The translations under genes were made by a program, and so were the position numbers. Source: a virus. From it: 31,228 nt of DNA. Location of the stretch: positions 1 to 31,228 of the IMG/VR virus record IMGVR_UViG_3300034374_005350; one strand, given 5' to 3'. Below are positions 19,581 through 27,366 of this stretch, one piece after another (the stretch's first letter is position 1; every line of letters starts with the position of its first letter). The notes beneath the pieces were generated by a model. The model was given only the letters and a program-made list of their open reading frames with translations. It had not been told where the DNA came from and did no database searches.

Positions 19581-20221
19581 AACCCCTATATTACTTTATT
19601 GTACACATTCCGAAGGCTGTCAATGATACCTTAAAGGTAGGAGAGTCTGAGTTGTACCTCGATTCAAGATTTAACGAATTCCAACACAGGGCCTACGAGG
19701 GAGAGGTCGTTGGCGTTCCATTGAAGTACGACACTGGAGTGGAGATTGGCGACACGCTATACTTTCATCACCACGTTGTCCTTGGAGGAAATCACCTCGT
19801 ATATAATGGGCAGCAGTTAAATGAAAACAAAGAACGGCGTGGCCAGCTTGCTGATGGGGAGCACGGCCTTTACTATGTTACTTACGATGGGGGAAATGAC
19901 CCATTCGTTTGTCAGGCCTACGCTCACAAAAGCAAGGAGACCGGTGAAGTGAAAATCCTAGGAGAATGGATATTCCTAACCCCGGCAGAGCAGGAGGCTG
20001 AACTGAAGAGTGATGTTCTTGAGCTAGTGCAGCGAGAGAAGACCTACAACCAGTACGGCTATATTCGGTACGGTTCCAAGAAGCTCGAAGAGCTGGGCCT
20101 ACACGAAGGCGACAAGGTGTTCTTCATGAAGAATGCCGATTATCTGATGGAAGTCGATGGCGAAAAGTTATACCGAGTTTACTTACAACACATCTATGCC
20201 AAGGTTACAGAAGAAGTATGA
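19577..20221 (+). CDS. Protein with two GroES-like segments (candidate phage co-chaperonin)
   Basis: GroES caps the GroEL folding chamber. Two segments resemble the GroES beta-barrel core: residues 42-72, GEVVGVPLKYDTGVEIGDTL followed by YFHHHVVLGGN, comparable to G.VVAVG...VKVGD.VLF; and the C-terminal LGLHEGDKVFFMKNADYLME, then VDGEKLYRVYLQHIYAKV, comparable to VKVGD.VLF...GTEVKVDGEELL.VRE.DILA. The 214-residue length would suit a tandem or elaborated barrel. The mobile loop that binds GroEL is not certain by eye. Position before the terminase and portal fits a role in folding virion proteins, as for phage co-chaperonins. Moderately sure of the fold, less of the function. Confidence 0.6.
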   Translation: MKPLYYFIVHIPKAVNDTLKVGESELYLDSRFNEFQHRAYEGEVVGVPLKYDTGVEIGDTLYFHHHVVLGGNHLVYNGQQLNENKERRGQLADGEHGLYYVTYDGGNDPFVCQAYAHKSKETGEVKILGEWIFLTPAEQEAELKSDVLELVQREKTYNQYGYIRYGSKKLEELGLHEGDKVFFMKNADYLMEVDGEKLYRVYLQHIYAKVTEEV

Positions 20222-20492
20222 TAGCGTGCAGACCGCACAAAGGCTCATGGAGGCAATGCAGATAGCTATTGAGAACATGATACAGGAAATACAAAAGCCT
20301 GTAGACCAAGACCTTAGCGGCTCACAACGGAAGGCAGAACTGCAAGCGATAAAGCAAACAGCGGTAGATGCTAAGGAGCTTATCGTAGAGCGCGAACGCC
20401 TTGAACAACTTATAAAAACCCTCAAAGACAATGGCGAGCTACAAGAGCAACGTGACTATTCAGGCGGATTCGCAGAACAATACTCAAAATGA
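20196..20492 (+). CDS. Coiled-coil protein, 98 aa (terminase small subunit candidate by position)
   Basis: The likely start is the ATG at 20196 (MPRLQKKYDSVQTAQRLMEA), overlapping the GroES-like gene by 26 bases; an upstream in-frame start at 20157 would overlap by 65. It is long-helical (QRKAELQAIKQTAVDAKELI, then ERERLEQLIKTLKDN) and predicts a coiled coil. It lies just before the large terminase, where a small subunit is often found, but no DNA-binding HTH is evident, so that role is speculation. Confidence 0.6.
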   Translation: MPRLQKKYDSVQTAQRLMEAMQIAIENMIQEIQKPVDQDLSGSQRKAELQAIKQTAVDAKELIVERERLEQLIKTLKDNGELQEQRDYSGGFAEQYSK

Positions 20493-20523
20493 CGACTGGG
20501 TCTTCGTATACTGGGATTCGTAA
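20431..20523 (+). CDS. Micropeptide, 30 aa, coupled to terminase
   Basis: The frame begins MASYKSNVTIQADSQNNTQN and ends DDWVFVYWDS. It lies mostly inside the end of the coiled-coil gene in another frame, and its TAA overlaps the terminase ATG (TAATG). It may exist to couple terminase translation. Tentative. Confidence 0.35.
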   Translation: MASYKSNVTIQADSQNNTQNDDWVFVYWDS

Positions 20524-22619
20524 TGGCTGGTTTGGTTGAGATACAAGATGAATATGTAGTTAACATCTGCCCCGTGGAAACGCGGGGCGATGTTATTACT
20601 ATATCTGAGCTCGACATACAGTTGCCTAAGCAACCGTCAAAGAAAGATATACTGTACCACGAACTGCCTAAAGAGCAGCAGCGATGGGTACGCAAGGAAC
20701 TGCCCGAGGAGCTACGGCGTATCGCCAGCATGGAGCAGTGGTTAGAGATGCCTGACTCCTTTCGGGCGAAGTACACACCTTATATTGCACAGGAATATGA
20801 AAGACGCAGAAACGGACTTTGGTTCTACAACAACGGAAACCCAACCTACATCACAGGAAACCACTACTTCTTTCTTCAGTGGTCCAAGATTGATATTGGG
20901 TACCCAGATTACCTGGACTTCCAGCGTCAACTGTTCGTACACCTTGAAGCCTGCTCAGTAGACCCACGATGTCTAGGGCAGGTATATGTCAAGTGTCGAC
21001 GCTCGGGATACACCAATATGTCAGCCTCTGTCCTTGTCAACGAGGCCACGCAGGTAAAGGAGAAGCTCCTTGGTGTCATGTCAAAGACAGGCTCCGACGC
21101 TCAGGAGAACATCTTCATGAAGAAGGTTGTTCCCATCTATAAGTCCCTACCCTTCTTCTTTAAGCCCATCCAGGACGGTACTACCAACCCACGTATGGAG
21201 CTAGCCTTCCGGGAACCATCAAAGCGAATTACCAAGAAGAATAAGACCTCCCAAAAGGGAGAAGCCCTTAACACGGTAGTCAACTGGAAGAACACCACCA
21301 ACAACGCATACGACGGTGAGAAGCTACACATCCTATACCTAGACGAGGCAGGCAAGTGGGAGAAGCCTACCGACATACGCGAGTCATGGCGTATCCACAG
21401 AACCTGTCTACTGGTAGGTAGAAAGATTGTAGGCAAGGCCATAGTTGGTAGCACCGTCAACCCACTAGACAAGGGGGGCAGACAGTTCAGAGACCTGTAC
21501 GATTCAAGTAGCCCAAACGAGCGCAACGAAAACGGGCGTACGCGCAGTGGATTGTATTCCATCTTCATACCCGCATACGACGCCCTAGAGGGATTCTTTG
21601 ATAGCTACGGTATGCCCGTAGCTGATGACCCAGAGAAACCCATTGTATCCACAGACGGCGAGCTTGTAAGCATAGGGGCCAAGACGTTCTTAAAGAACGA
21701 AAGGAAAGCCCTGGTAAATGACTCGTATGAGCTGAACGAAGTTATCCGCCAGTTCCCATTCACAACAGCGGAAGCATTCCGAGATAGCGCCAAGGCATCG
21801 CTGTTCAATGTGCAGAAGATATACGAGCAGATACAGTACAACCAAGAGCTTTACCCTTCTCCCATTGTAACTGGCAACTTCAACTGGAGAGGTGGTGTCA
21901 GCGATAGTGAGGTTGTCTTCAGCCCAGACCCCAACGGGCGATGGAGGGTAGCATGGCTACCACCACAGGAGCTGCGCAACAAACCAAATCCAGATAACGC
22001 ATGGCTAGGATGTGGGGGTGTTGACTCCTATGACATTGATGCCACTGTAGATGGGCGCGGCTCTAAAGGTGCATGCCATATGTTTAACAAGTTTAACATG
22101 GCGCACCCCAGCAATATGTTCGTTGCAGAGTACGCCTCTCGCCCTCCCCTGGCCAAGATATTCTACGAGGATGTTCTTATGGCTGCTAGGTTCTATGGAT
22201 ATCCTATCCTTATAGAGAATAACAAGTACGGTATCGCAAGATACTTTGAATCAAGAGGTTATGACAGGTATCTGCTTGACAGACCCGAGCATCTATCCAC
22301 GGGGTTCGGTAGTAAGACAAAGACAAAGGGAATACCATCTAACTCACAAGATGTTATCCAAGCGCATGCCCAAGCTATTGAAGCATACATCCATGCACAC
22401 GTAGGCCTCAACGAAGAGACCATGCAACATGGTAAGATGTACCTTGATAGAACGCTCGAAGATTGGATTAACTTTAAGGTGGATGACCGTACCAAATATG
22501 ACTTGTCAATCTCTAGCGGATTAGCACTGCTTGCTGCGCAGGGACATAAGCCAGAAAAAGAAAGAACAGACTTCAACGTGAAGAAATTCTTTAGGAAAGG
22601 TCAGATAATTCTACGCTGA
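20523..22619 (+). CDS. terL: Terminase large subunit
   Basis: The packaging motor ATPase and nuclease. The 698-residue product has an ATPase domain with a deviant Walker A, VKCRRSGYTNMSAS (156-169, GYT in place of GKT), Walker B with catalytic acid LHILYLDEAG (268-277), and a coupling-type motif around VGSTVNP (308-314). The RNase H-like nuclease domain begins near 495 with GCGGVDSYDIDATVDG (D501 and D504 or D506 as metal ligands), then ILIENNKYG (562-570) and DLSISSGLALLAA near the end. Length and order fit large terminases. The lysine-poor P-loop is a feature of some Bacteroidota-phage terminases, where an upstream Lys or Arg may serve. Confidence 0.9.
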   Translation: MAGLVEIQDEYVVNICPVETRGDVITISELDIQLPKQPSKKDILYHELPKEQQRWVRKELPEELRRIASMEQWLEMPDSFRAKYTPYIAQEYERRRNGLWFYNNGNPTYITGNHYFFLQWSKIDIGYPDYLDFQRQLFVHLEACSVDPRCLGQVYVKCRRSGYTNMSASVLVNEATQVKEKLLGVMSKTGSDAQENIFMKKVVPIYKSLPFFFKPIQDGTTNPRMELAFREPSKRITKKNKTSQKGEALNTVVNWKNTTNNAYDGEKLHILYLDEAGKWEKPTDIRESWRIHRTCLLVGRKIVGKAIVGSTVNPLDKGGRQFRDLYDSSSPNERNENGRTRSGLYSIFIPAYDALEGFFDSYGMPVADDPEKPIVSTDGELVSIGAKTFLKNERKALVNDSYELNEVIRQFPFTTAEAFRDSAKASLFNVQKIYEQIQYNQELYPSPIVTGNFNWRGGVSDSEVVFSPDPNGRWRVAWLPPQELRNKPNPDNAWLGCGGVDSYDIDATVDGRGSKGACHMFNKFNMAHPSNMFVAEYASRPPLAKIFYEDVLMAARFYGYPILIENNKYGIARYFESRGYDRYLLDRPEHLSTGFGSKTKTKGIPSNSQDVIQAHAQAIEAYIHAHVGLNEETMQHGKMYLDRTLEDWINFKVDDRTKYDLSISSGLALLAAQGHKPEKERTDFNVKKFFRKGQIILR

Positions 22620-22629
22620 TAATATGAAG

Positions 22630-22637
22630 TATATTTG
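22630..22637 (+). promoter_or_regulatory. Promoter -7 box for portal gene
   Basis: TATATTTG matches TAnnTTTG exactly. It is preceded by AAG, as at 17923. It lies in the 38-base gap between terminase and portal, with 20 bases to the portal ATG. Confidence 0.58.
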
Positions 22638-22657
22638 CGGTATAGCCCACCTTGAGT

Positions 22658-25090
22658 ATGGACAATCAATACATTAAGGGTCAATCTTCATTTCCTGACC
22701 CCCTAGCGGGGGTTGAGGAGAAAATGTCACAGGCATATGGAATGCAATATGCCAAGGCGATGTTTGCGCAATGGGTAGGTAGTGACTATCAGAATTCTCT
22801 TTATGGACGACGCAACGGCGAGTTTGAACGCTGCCGCGACTACGCCCAGGGAACGCAGGATACTTCTATCTATCGTCAGATTCTAAACTCTTTAGATAAC
22901 AACAACGGGGACGGAACACTCCTGACCCTTGACTATACGCCAGTACCTATTGTACCTAAGTTCGTAAAGATTGTTGTCAATAAGATTTTGTCTCGCGCTC
23001 CATATCCACAGATAGAAGCTGTCGACCCTCTCTCTCGCACAGAGAAAGACAAAAAGAAGAATGCAACAATTCTAAAAATCCAGAACAAGGAGATGATTGC
23101 CGAAGCGCAATCTCTTGGCCTTCAGGTAGATACTGACCCAAACTCCTTGCCGGATACTCCAGAAGAAACTGAAATCTTCTTAGACACAAATGTCAAAACG
23201 GACGCAGAGATTGCGGCGCAGTTGGCCACGGAGATGACACTCAAGTGGAACGACTTCAACGATGCTATCTACCGTCGATGTGTAGAGGACGTAGCGGTAC
23301 TCGGTATGGGTATTGCCCGTCGCACCAATGACCCTAACTACGGAATCAAAGAAGAGTACGTAGACCCGAAGATGTTCATCCACAACTATACGGATGACCC
23401 CAACTTCACGGAGCTAACATACGCCGGGCATTTCCGATACATCACAATCATGGACCTCAAGCGCCTAGCTGGTGACCAGTTCACCGAAGCGCAGTACGAG
23501 CAGATTGCCAAAACGGTCATGAACAAGTACGGAAATCAGCCAGACCAGTTCTCTGTAGAGAACAACGGTTATGGCCGACCCGGCACTCGCTATCGCCAGG
23601 GCTATGACCAATACAAGGTAGAGGTCATGGACTTTGAGTTCATGAGTGTGGACAACGTCATCTTTGAGAAGAAGCAGTCCGCCTACGGTAACATCGGCTT
23701 CTACTACAAGGGCAATGAGTACAACGCACCCCAGCAGTCTGTCTATGACCGCGAAGCTGTATACATGGCGAACGCTACTGTATACGGAGGCTCCTACATC
23801 GTAGGTACGGACTTCCTGTTTAACTACGGCCCCAAGAAAAACCTACCCAAGAACATCCACGATATCACCCGTGCTCGCTTGTCCTACAGCGTAGTAGCTA
23901 CGAACATCCGTGGTATGATTCCTAAGTCAATGGTTTCTTCTGTGATTGGCTTTGCAGATATGCTGCAAATCACCCACCTAAAGATTCAGCAGTCTATCGC
24001 CAAGGCTAAACCCGATGGACTTATCATTGACATTGAAGGACTGGAGAACGTACAGCTTGGACGTGGCGGTGAGCTTCAGCCTTTAGAGATTCAAGACATC
24101 TACGAGCAGACGGGTATCTTCTATTACCGTTCCAAGAATCCAGAAGGAGGATTCCAGAACCCACCCGTACGTGAGATTGGCAACCGCATCCGCAACATCG
24201 AAGAGCTGGTGGCTCTATACAACCACTACCTACGTATGATTCGCGATGCTACTGGAATCAACGAGGCGATGGACGGAACGACACCCAAGGGAGACGCTCT
24301 TGTTGGCGTTCGTGAGCAGGCTATTGCTGCTGGCAACAACGCTATCTACGACATCACCCATGCTGCACAGGTTCTGTACAAGAAGGTGTGTGATGATATC
24401 GTCCGCTGTTTGCAGATTATCCCAAAGGAAAGCGTACTGTACCGCATCTATACCAACGCCATTGGCGAGACCAATATGGCTGTGCTGTCATCGTTTGATA
24501 ACCTTGGCATGTACAACTTCGGCGTTATGGTCATCACCGAGATGAGCGAGATGGACAAGCAGTACCTGGAGCAGAACATCCAGATTGCCTTAGCGCAGAA
24601 GGAGATTGACCTTGAGGATGCTATTGCTATCCGTCAAATCAAAGACGTAGAGCAAGCCGAGCGCTTGCTTGTTGTACGCCGTAAGAAGCGCATCAAGCAG
24701 CAACAAGAGCAAATGGCACAGCAGGCACAGCTCCAAGCTCAGGCCAATGCTCAGGCCGCTCAGGTCGCAGCGCAATCCGAGATGCAGAAAGACCAGCTCA
24801 AGGCTCAGCTCGAAGCGCAGCGCCTACAGATGGAAGGCCAAATCAAAGCACAGCTTCTGGAGATGGAGTACAACTTCAAGATACAGATTGAGCAGATGCG
24901 CGGTCAGTTCGGTGTAGTCGAGCAGCAGATTGAAAGCGGAGTGAAGATGCAAGCTGAAAACGAAAAGGAAAACCGTAAGGATTTCCGTATTGAAAAGCAG
25001 GCAGTAGCTCAGAGCAAACTAATATCACAGCGCAAGGGAGAGCGCCCCCCTCTTGACTCCGGCATCGTGGGCGCGTTAACGAATGTTTAA
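22658..25090 (+). CDS. Portal protein
   Basis: The dodecameric channel through which DNA enters and leaves the capsid. The ATG at 22658 (MDNQYIKGQSSFPDPLAG) is preferred over a TTG six bases upstream; it gives 810 residues. The protein follows the terminase, and its early part reads like portals: a charged opening (YGRRNGEFERCRDYAQGTQD), IVPKFVKIVVNKILSR (a wing-core helix), a central beta region, a helical stem with RNIEELVALYNHYLRMIRDATGINE, then ALVGVREQAIAAGNNAIYDI. The last 130 or so residues are a Gln/Ala-rich coiled coil, a long extension probably lining the capsid interior. No fused protease or scaffold is evident. The portal call rests on position and architecture. Confidence 0.82.
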   Translation: MDNQYIKGQSSFPDPLAGVEEKMSQAYGMQYAKAMFAQWVGSDYQNSLYGRRNGEFERCRDYAQGTQDTSIYRQILNSLDNNNGDGTLLTLDYTPVPIVPKFVKIVVNKILSRAPYPQIEAVDPLSRTEKDKKKNATILKIQNKEMIAEAQSLGLQVDTDPNSLPDTPEETEIFLDTNVKTDAEIAAQLATEMTLKWNDFNDAIYRRCVEDVAVLGMGIARRTNDPNYGIKEEYVDPKMFIHNYTDDPNFTELTYAGHFRYITIMDLKRLAGDQFTEAQYEQIAKTVMNKYGNQPDQFSVENNGYGRPGTRYRQGYDQYKVEVMDFEFMSVDNVIFEKKQSAYGNIGFYYKGNEYNAPQQSVYDREAVYMANATVYGGSYIVGTDFLFNYGPKKNLPKNIHDITRARLSYSVVATNIRGMIPKSMVSSVIGFADMLQITHLKIQQSIAKAKPDGLIIDIEGLENVQLGRGGELQPLEIQDIYEQTGIFYYRSKNPEGGFQNPPVREIGNRIRNIEELVALYNHYLRMIRDATGINEAMDGTTPKGDALVGVREQAIAAGNNAIYDITHAAQVLYKKVCDDIVRCLQIIPKESVLYRIYTNAIGETNMAVLSSFDNLGMYNFGVMVITEMSEMDKQYLEQNIQIALAQKEIDLEDAIAIRQIKDVEQAERLLVVRRKKRIKQQQEQMAQQAQLQAQANAQAAQVAAQSEMQKDQLKAQLEAQRLQMEGQIKAQLLEMEYNFKIQIEQMRGQFGVVEQQIESGVKMQAENEKENRKDFRIEKQAVAQSKLISQRKGERPPLDSGIVGALTNV

Positions 25091-25095
25091 CTTTG
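25088..25095 (+). promoter_or_regulatory. Promoter -7 box directly before the 121-aa gene
   Basis: TAACTTTG matches TAnnTTTG exactly and overlaps the portal stop codon. The ATG at 25100 is five bases past the box, where transcription would be expected to start, implying a leaderless mRNA. Confidence 0.55.
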
Positions 25096-25099
25096 TGCT

Positions 25100-25465
25100 A
25101 TGAGTGGTTGTGCTTCAGTAAATCTTGACAATGCCCAGCAGGTAGACATCACCTGCCGTAAGGGAGACACGTTTGCATTAGAGATTGATTTCTATGATGT
25201 TAACGGTAACCCTATGGACCTTACTGCTTACACCTGGAAGATGGATGTGTCCGACAGCGATACGTCTCCCACTCCAGTCTTAGATGATACGGACTTCAGC
25301 TACTCGGGCAATAGCACGGGCAAGCTGTATGTTACTGCAACAGCGAATACGATGGCTACCATTGATGGCGGTGTATACGTGTATGGCCTTCAGAGTAACG
25401 ATGCCGGTGTTGTTAAGACCTGGATTTATGGAATGTTCACCGTTAACGAGGATGTGGTAGAATGA
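25100..25465 (+). CDS. Putative tail or fibre-adaptor protein, 121 aa
   Basis: A beta-rich product: VDITCRKGDTFALEIDFYDV, then NPMDLTAYTWKMDVSDSDTS, and a C-terminal YVYGLQSNDAGVVKTWIYGM. The pattern 'I..KGDTF...I...D..G.P.DLT.YTW.M.V' resembles N-terminal beta-sandwich domains of baseplate or fibre proteins (BppU-like). It overlaps the next gene by 4 bases and lies in the fibre module. The role is inferred. Confidence 0.62.
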   Translation: MSGCASVNLDNAQQVDITCRKGDTFALEIDFYDVNGNPMDLTAYTWKMDVSDSDTSPTPVLDDTDFSYSGNSTGKLYVTATANTMATIDGGVYVYGLQSNDAGVVKTWIYGMFTVNEDVVE

Positions 25466-25785
25466 GCTCAATCGTAGTTAATGACGTAAAGAACTCCGTT
25501 GTCGTAAAGCAAGTCAATGGTGATGCCGTTGTTGCCAAAGAGAAAGGCAACAAGGTTGTTGTCACTGGCGTCATTGGTGGTGTAAGTCAGGATGCGCACT
25601 ACGTATACATTCAGTCATCACCCTCTGCTACGTGGGTAATTGCTCACAACTTGGCTAAGTACCCATCTGTAACTGTTGTTGACTCTGCCGATAATGTTGT
25701 CGTAGGAGAGACTGAATACGATTCACTTAACCAAGTAACCCTAACCTTCGCTGGAGCTTTCAGCGGTAAAGCATTCTTCAACTAA
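25462..25785 (+). CDS. Small tail-associated protein, 107 aa
   Basis: The N-terminal 35 residues are Val/Lys-rich strands. The C-terminal 60 form a recognisable phage domain: YVYIQSSPSATWVIAHNLAK, then YPSVTVVDSADNVVVGETEY and VTLTFAGAFSGKAFFN, the 'W.I.HNL...PSV.V.DS..N.V......Y.....V.LTF....SG.A..N' pattern common at the ends of phage tail and fibre proteins. A similar domain ends the next gene. Stop and start overlap (TAATG). Confidence 0.65.
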   Translation: MSSIVVNDVKNSVVVKQVNGDAVVAKEKGNKVVVTGVIGGVSQDAHYVYIQSSPSATWVIAHNLAKYPSVTVVDSADNVVVGETEYDSLNQVTLTFAGAFSGKAFFN

Positions 25786-27272
25786 TGGCTATTAAGTTTG
25801 TATCTTCTATTAACCTCAACCAGAATGAACTGCAGAACGCAGTCATTCAGAACTTGGCCAATGCGCCAAGCAGCCCGGTTGAAGGTCAGGTTTATTATGA
25901 CTCCAGTGCTGGAGATAAGTCCATCTATTTCTGGGACGGAACTCAGTGGGTTGACGTAGGTGGTGACATCCGTAGCGTAACAGCAGGTGCTGGTCTTACT
26001 CAGACCGGAACACGCGATGTAACCCTCAACGTAGGTCAGGGTACTGGTATCCAAGTAAACGCTGACAGCGTAGAGCTGAACCACCTGGGCCTTGAAGACT
26101 TGACGGACCCTGGTGCGGACCGCATCTTCTTCTGGGACGATTCAGCCGGCGTGTCTGCATGGCTTGCTACTTCTAGTGCAAGCGGTATCAATATCAGCGG
26201 AACGACGCTACAGCTTAGCGCTATTCCTAACAGCTCCCTTACCAACTCAAGCGTAACTGTAACAGCAGGAAGCGGTCTTACGGACGGAGGCTCTGTTGCC
26301 CTTGGTAGCAGCGTTACGTTGAACGTAGGCGCAGGAACAGGTATCACGGTTAATGCTGACGATATTGCCATCAAGAATGCCGGAAGCCTTACCAACAACA
26401 CGGTACCAAAGTGGACAACGGCTAGTGGACAATTTGCCAACTCTCTGATTACAGATGACGGCTCTACAGTAACCATCGGAGGAAACCTCACCGTCAACGG
26501 AACGACCACTACGATTGACAGCACCATTGTTTCCATTGCGGACAACATGATGCAGTACGCCAATGGCAACGTAGCCAATAGCGTAGACATCGGTTTCTTT
26601 GGTAACTACGTCAACAGCGGAACAAAGTACGCTACGTTCTTCTACGATGCGTCTGCAAGTAGCGCAAGTGAAGCGTCCTTCACCCTTGGTCATGCTACGT
26701 CTGCCCCAGGCAATACGGTAACCAACTTCACACTGGGCCGCCTTGTTGCTAACGTAACAGGTGAACTTACTGGTAATGCCGCCACGGCCACCAAGTTGGC
26801 TACGGCTCGTACTATTAGCACTACGGGTGATGCTACATGGAGTGTTTCCTTTGACGGCTCTGCTAACGCAAGTGCAGCCATCACTCTAGCTAACAGCGGA
26901 GTAACGGCCAACACATACGGCAGTGCTTCTAGCGTAGCGCAGGTTACTTTTGACGCTAAGGGTCGTGCCACCAGCGCAAGCAGCGTAGCGATTGCTATCA
27001 CTGCTTCACAGGTAACGGACTTCACTAGCGCGGTCCAGGCCATCATCAATGGTACTGGCGCTGTTGCTAACGTAGGTGACGGAACCAATACAAGTTATGC
27101 TATCACGCATAGCCTCGGTACTCGTGATGTGATTGTACAGATGTACGACAACGCTACGTATGACACAGTCTATGTGGACACGGTCCGCACAGATGCCAAT
27201 ACTGTCACCTTGACTTTTGCCTCTGCTCCTGCTTCTAATGCTTACAGAGTACTGATTCAGGTTGTATCCTAA
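25785..27272 (+). CDS. Tail fibre protein, 495 aa
   Basis: The N-terminus (MAIKFVSSINLNQNELQNAV, then SSPVEGQVYYDSSAGDKSIYFWDGTQWVDVG) is the fibre-anchor type in which a short helix is followed by a 'G.(I/V)YYDS...K...(Y/F)WDGT.W' hairpin. Long Thr/Ser/Asn/Gly-rich beta repeats follow: VTAGAGLTQTGTRDVTLNVG near residue 65 recurs as VTAGSGLTDGGSVALGSSVT near 157. The C-terminal YAITHSLGTRDVIVQMYDNA, then VTLTFASAPASNAYRVLIQV resembles the domain ending the 107-aa protein upstream. A terminator follows. Confidence 0.75.
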   Translation: MAIKFVSSINLNQNELQNAVIQNLANAPSSPVEGQVYYDSSAGDKSIYFWDGTQWVDVGGDIRSVTAGAGLTQTGTRDVTLNVGQGTGIQVNADSVELNHLGLEDLTDPGADRIFFWDDSAGVSAWLATSSASGINISGTTLQLSAIPNSSLTNSSVTVTAGSGLTDGGSVALGSSVTLNVGAGTGITVNADDIAIKNAGSLTNNTVPKWTTASGQFANSLITDDGSTVTIGGNLTVNGTTTTIDSTIVSIADNMMQYANGNVANSVDIGFFGNYVNSGTKYATFFYDASASSASEASFTLGHATSAPGNTVTNFTLGRLVANVTGELTGNAATATKLATARTISTTGDATWSVSFDGSANASAAITLANSGVTANTYGSASSVAQVTFDAKGRATSASSVAIAITASQVTDFTSAVQAIINGTGAVANVGDGTNTSYAITHSLGTRDVIVQMYDNATYDTVYVDTVRTDANTVTLTFASAPASNAYRVLIQVVS

Positions 27273-27299
27273 TATTAAACGAGATATCATTTCAGGAGG

Positions 27300-27332
27300 G
27301 GGGTTGGCTGATGGCCACCCCTTTCTTATTTT
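27300..27332 (+). terminator. Intrinsic terminator after the 495-aa fibre gene
   Basis: GGGG-T-GGC pairs with GCC-A-CCCC around TGATG (one bulged T; 27300-27321), followed by the T-rich TTTCTTATTTT. It lies 28 bases after the stop codon and just before the promoter box of the next gene. Confidence 0.72.
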
Positions 27333-27333
27333 G

Positions 27334-27341
27334 TAAATTTG
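27334..27341 (+). promoter_or_regulatory. Promoter -7 box for the large tail fibre
   Basis: TAAATTTG matches TAnnTTTG exactly. The ATG is 26 bases downstream. The box directly follows the terminator, so the large fibre is an independent transcription unit. Confidence 0.6.
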
Positions 27342-27366
27342 TTATCTGAGATAAACTAAACAGACC

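Noticed and set aside
26036-27088. Long minus-strand frames opposite the 495-aa fibre gene
   Set aside because: Antisense of Thr/Ser/Ala repeats gives artificial open frames; no start signal or recognisable protein pattern.
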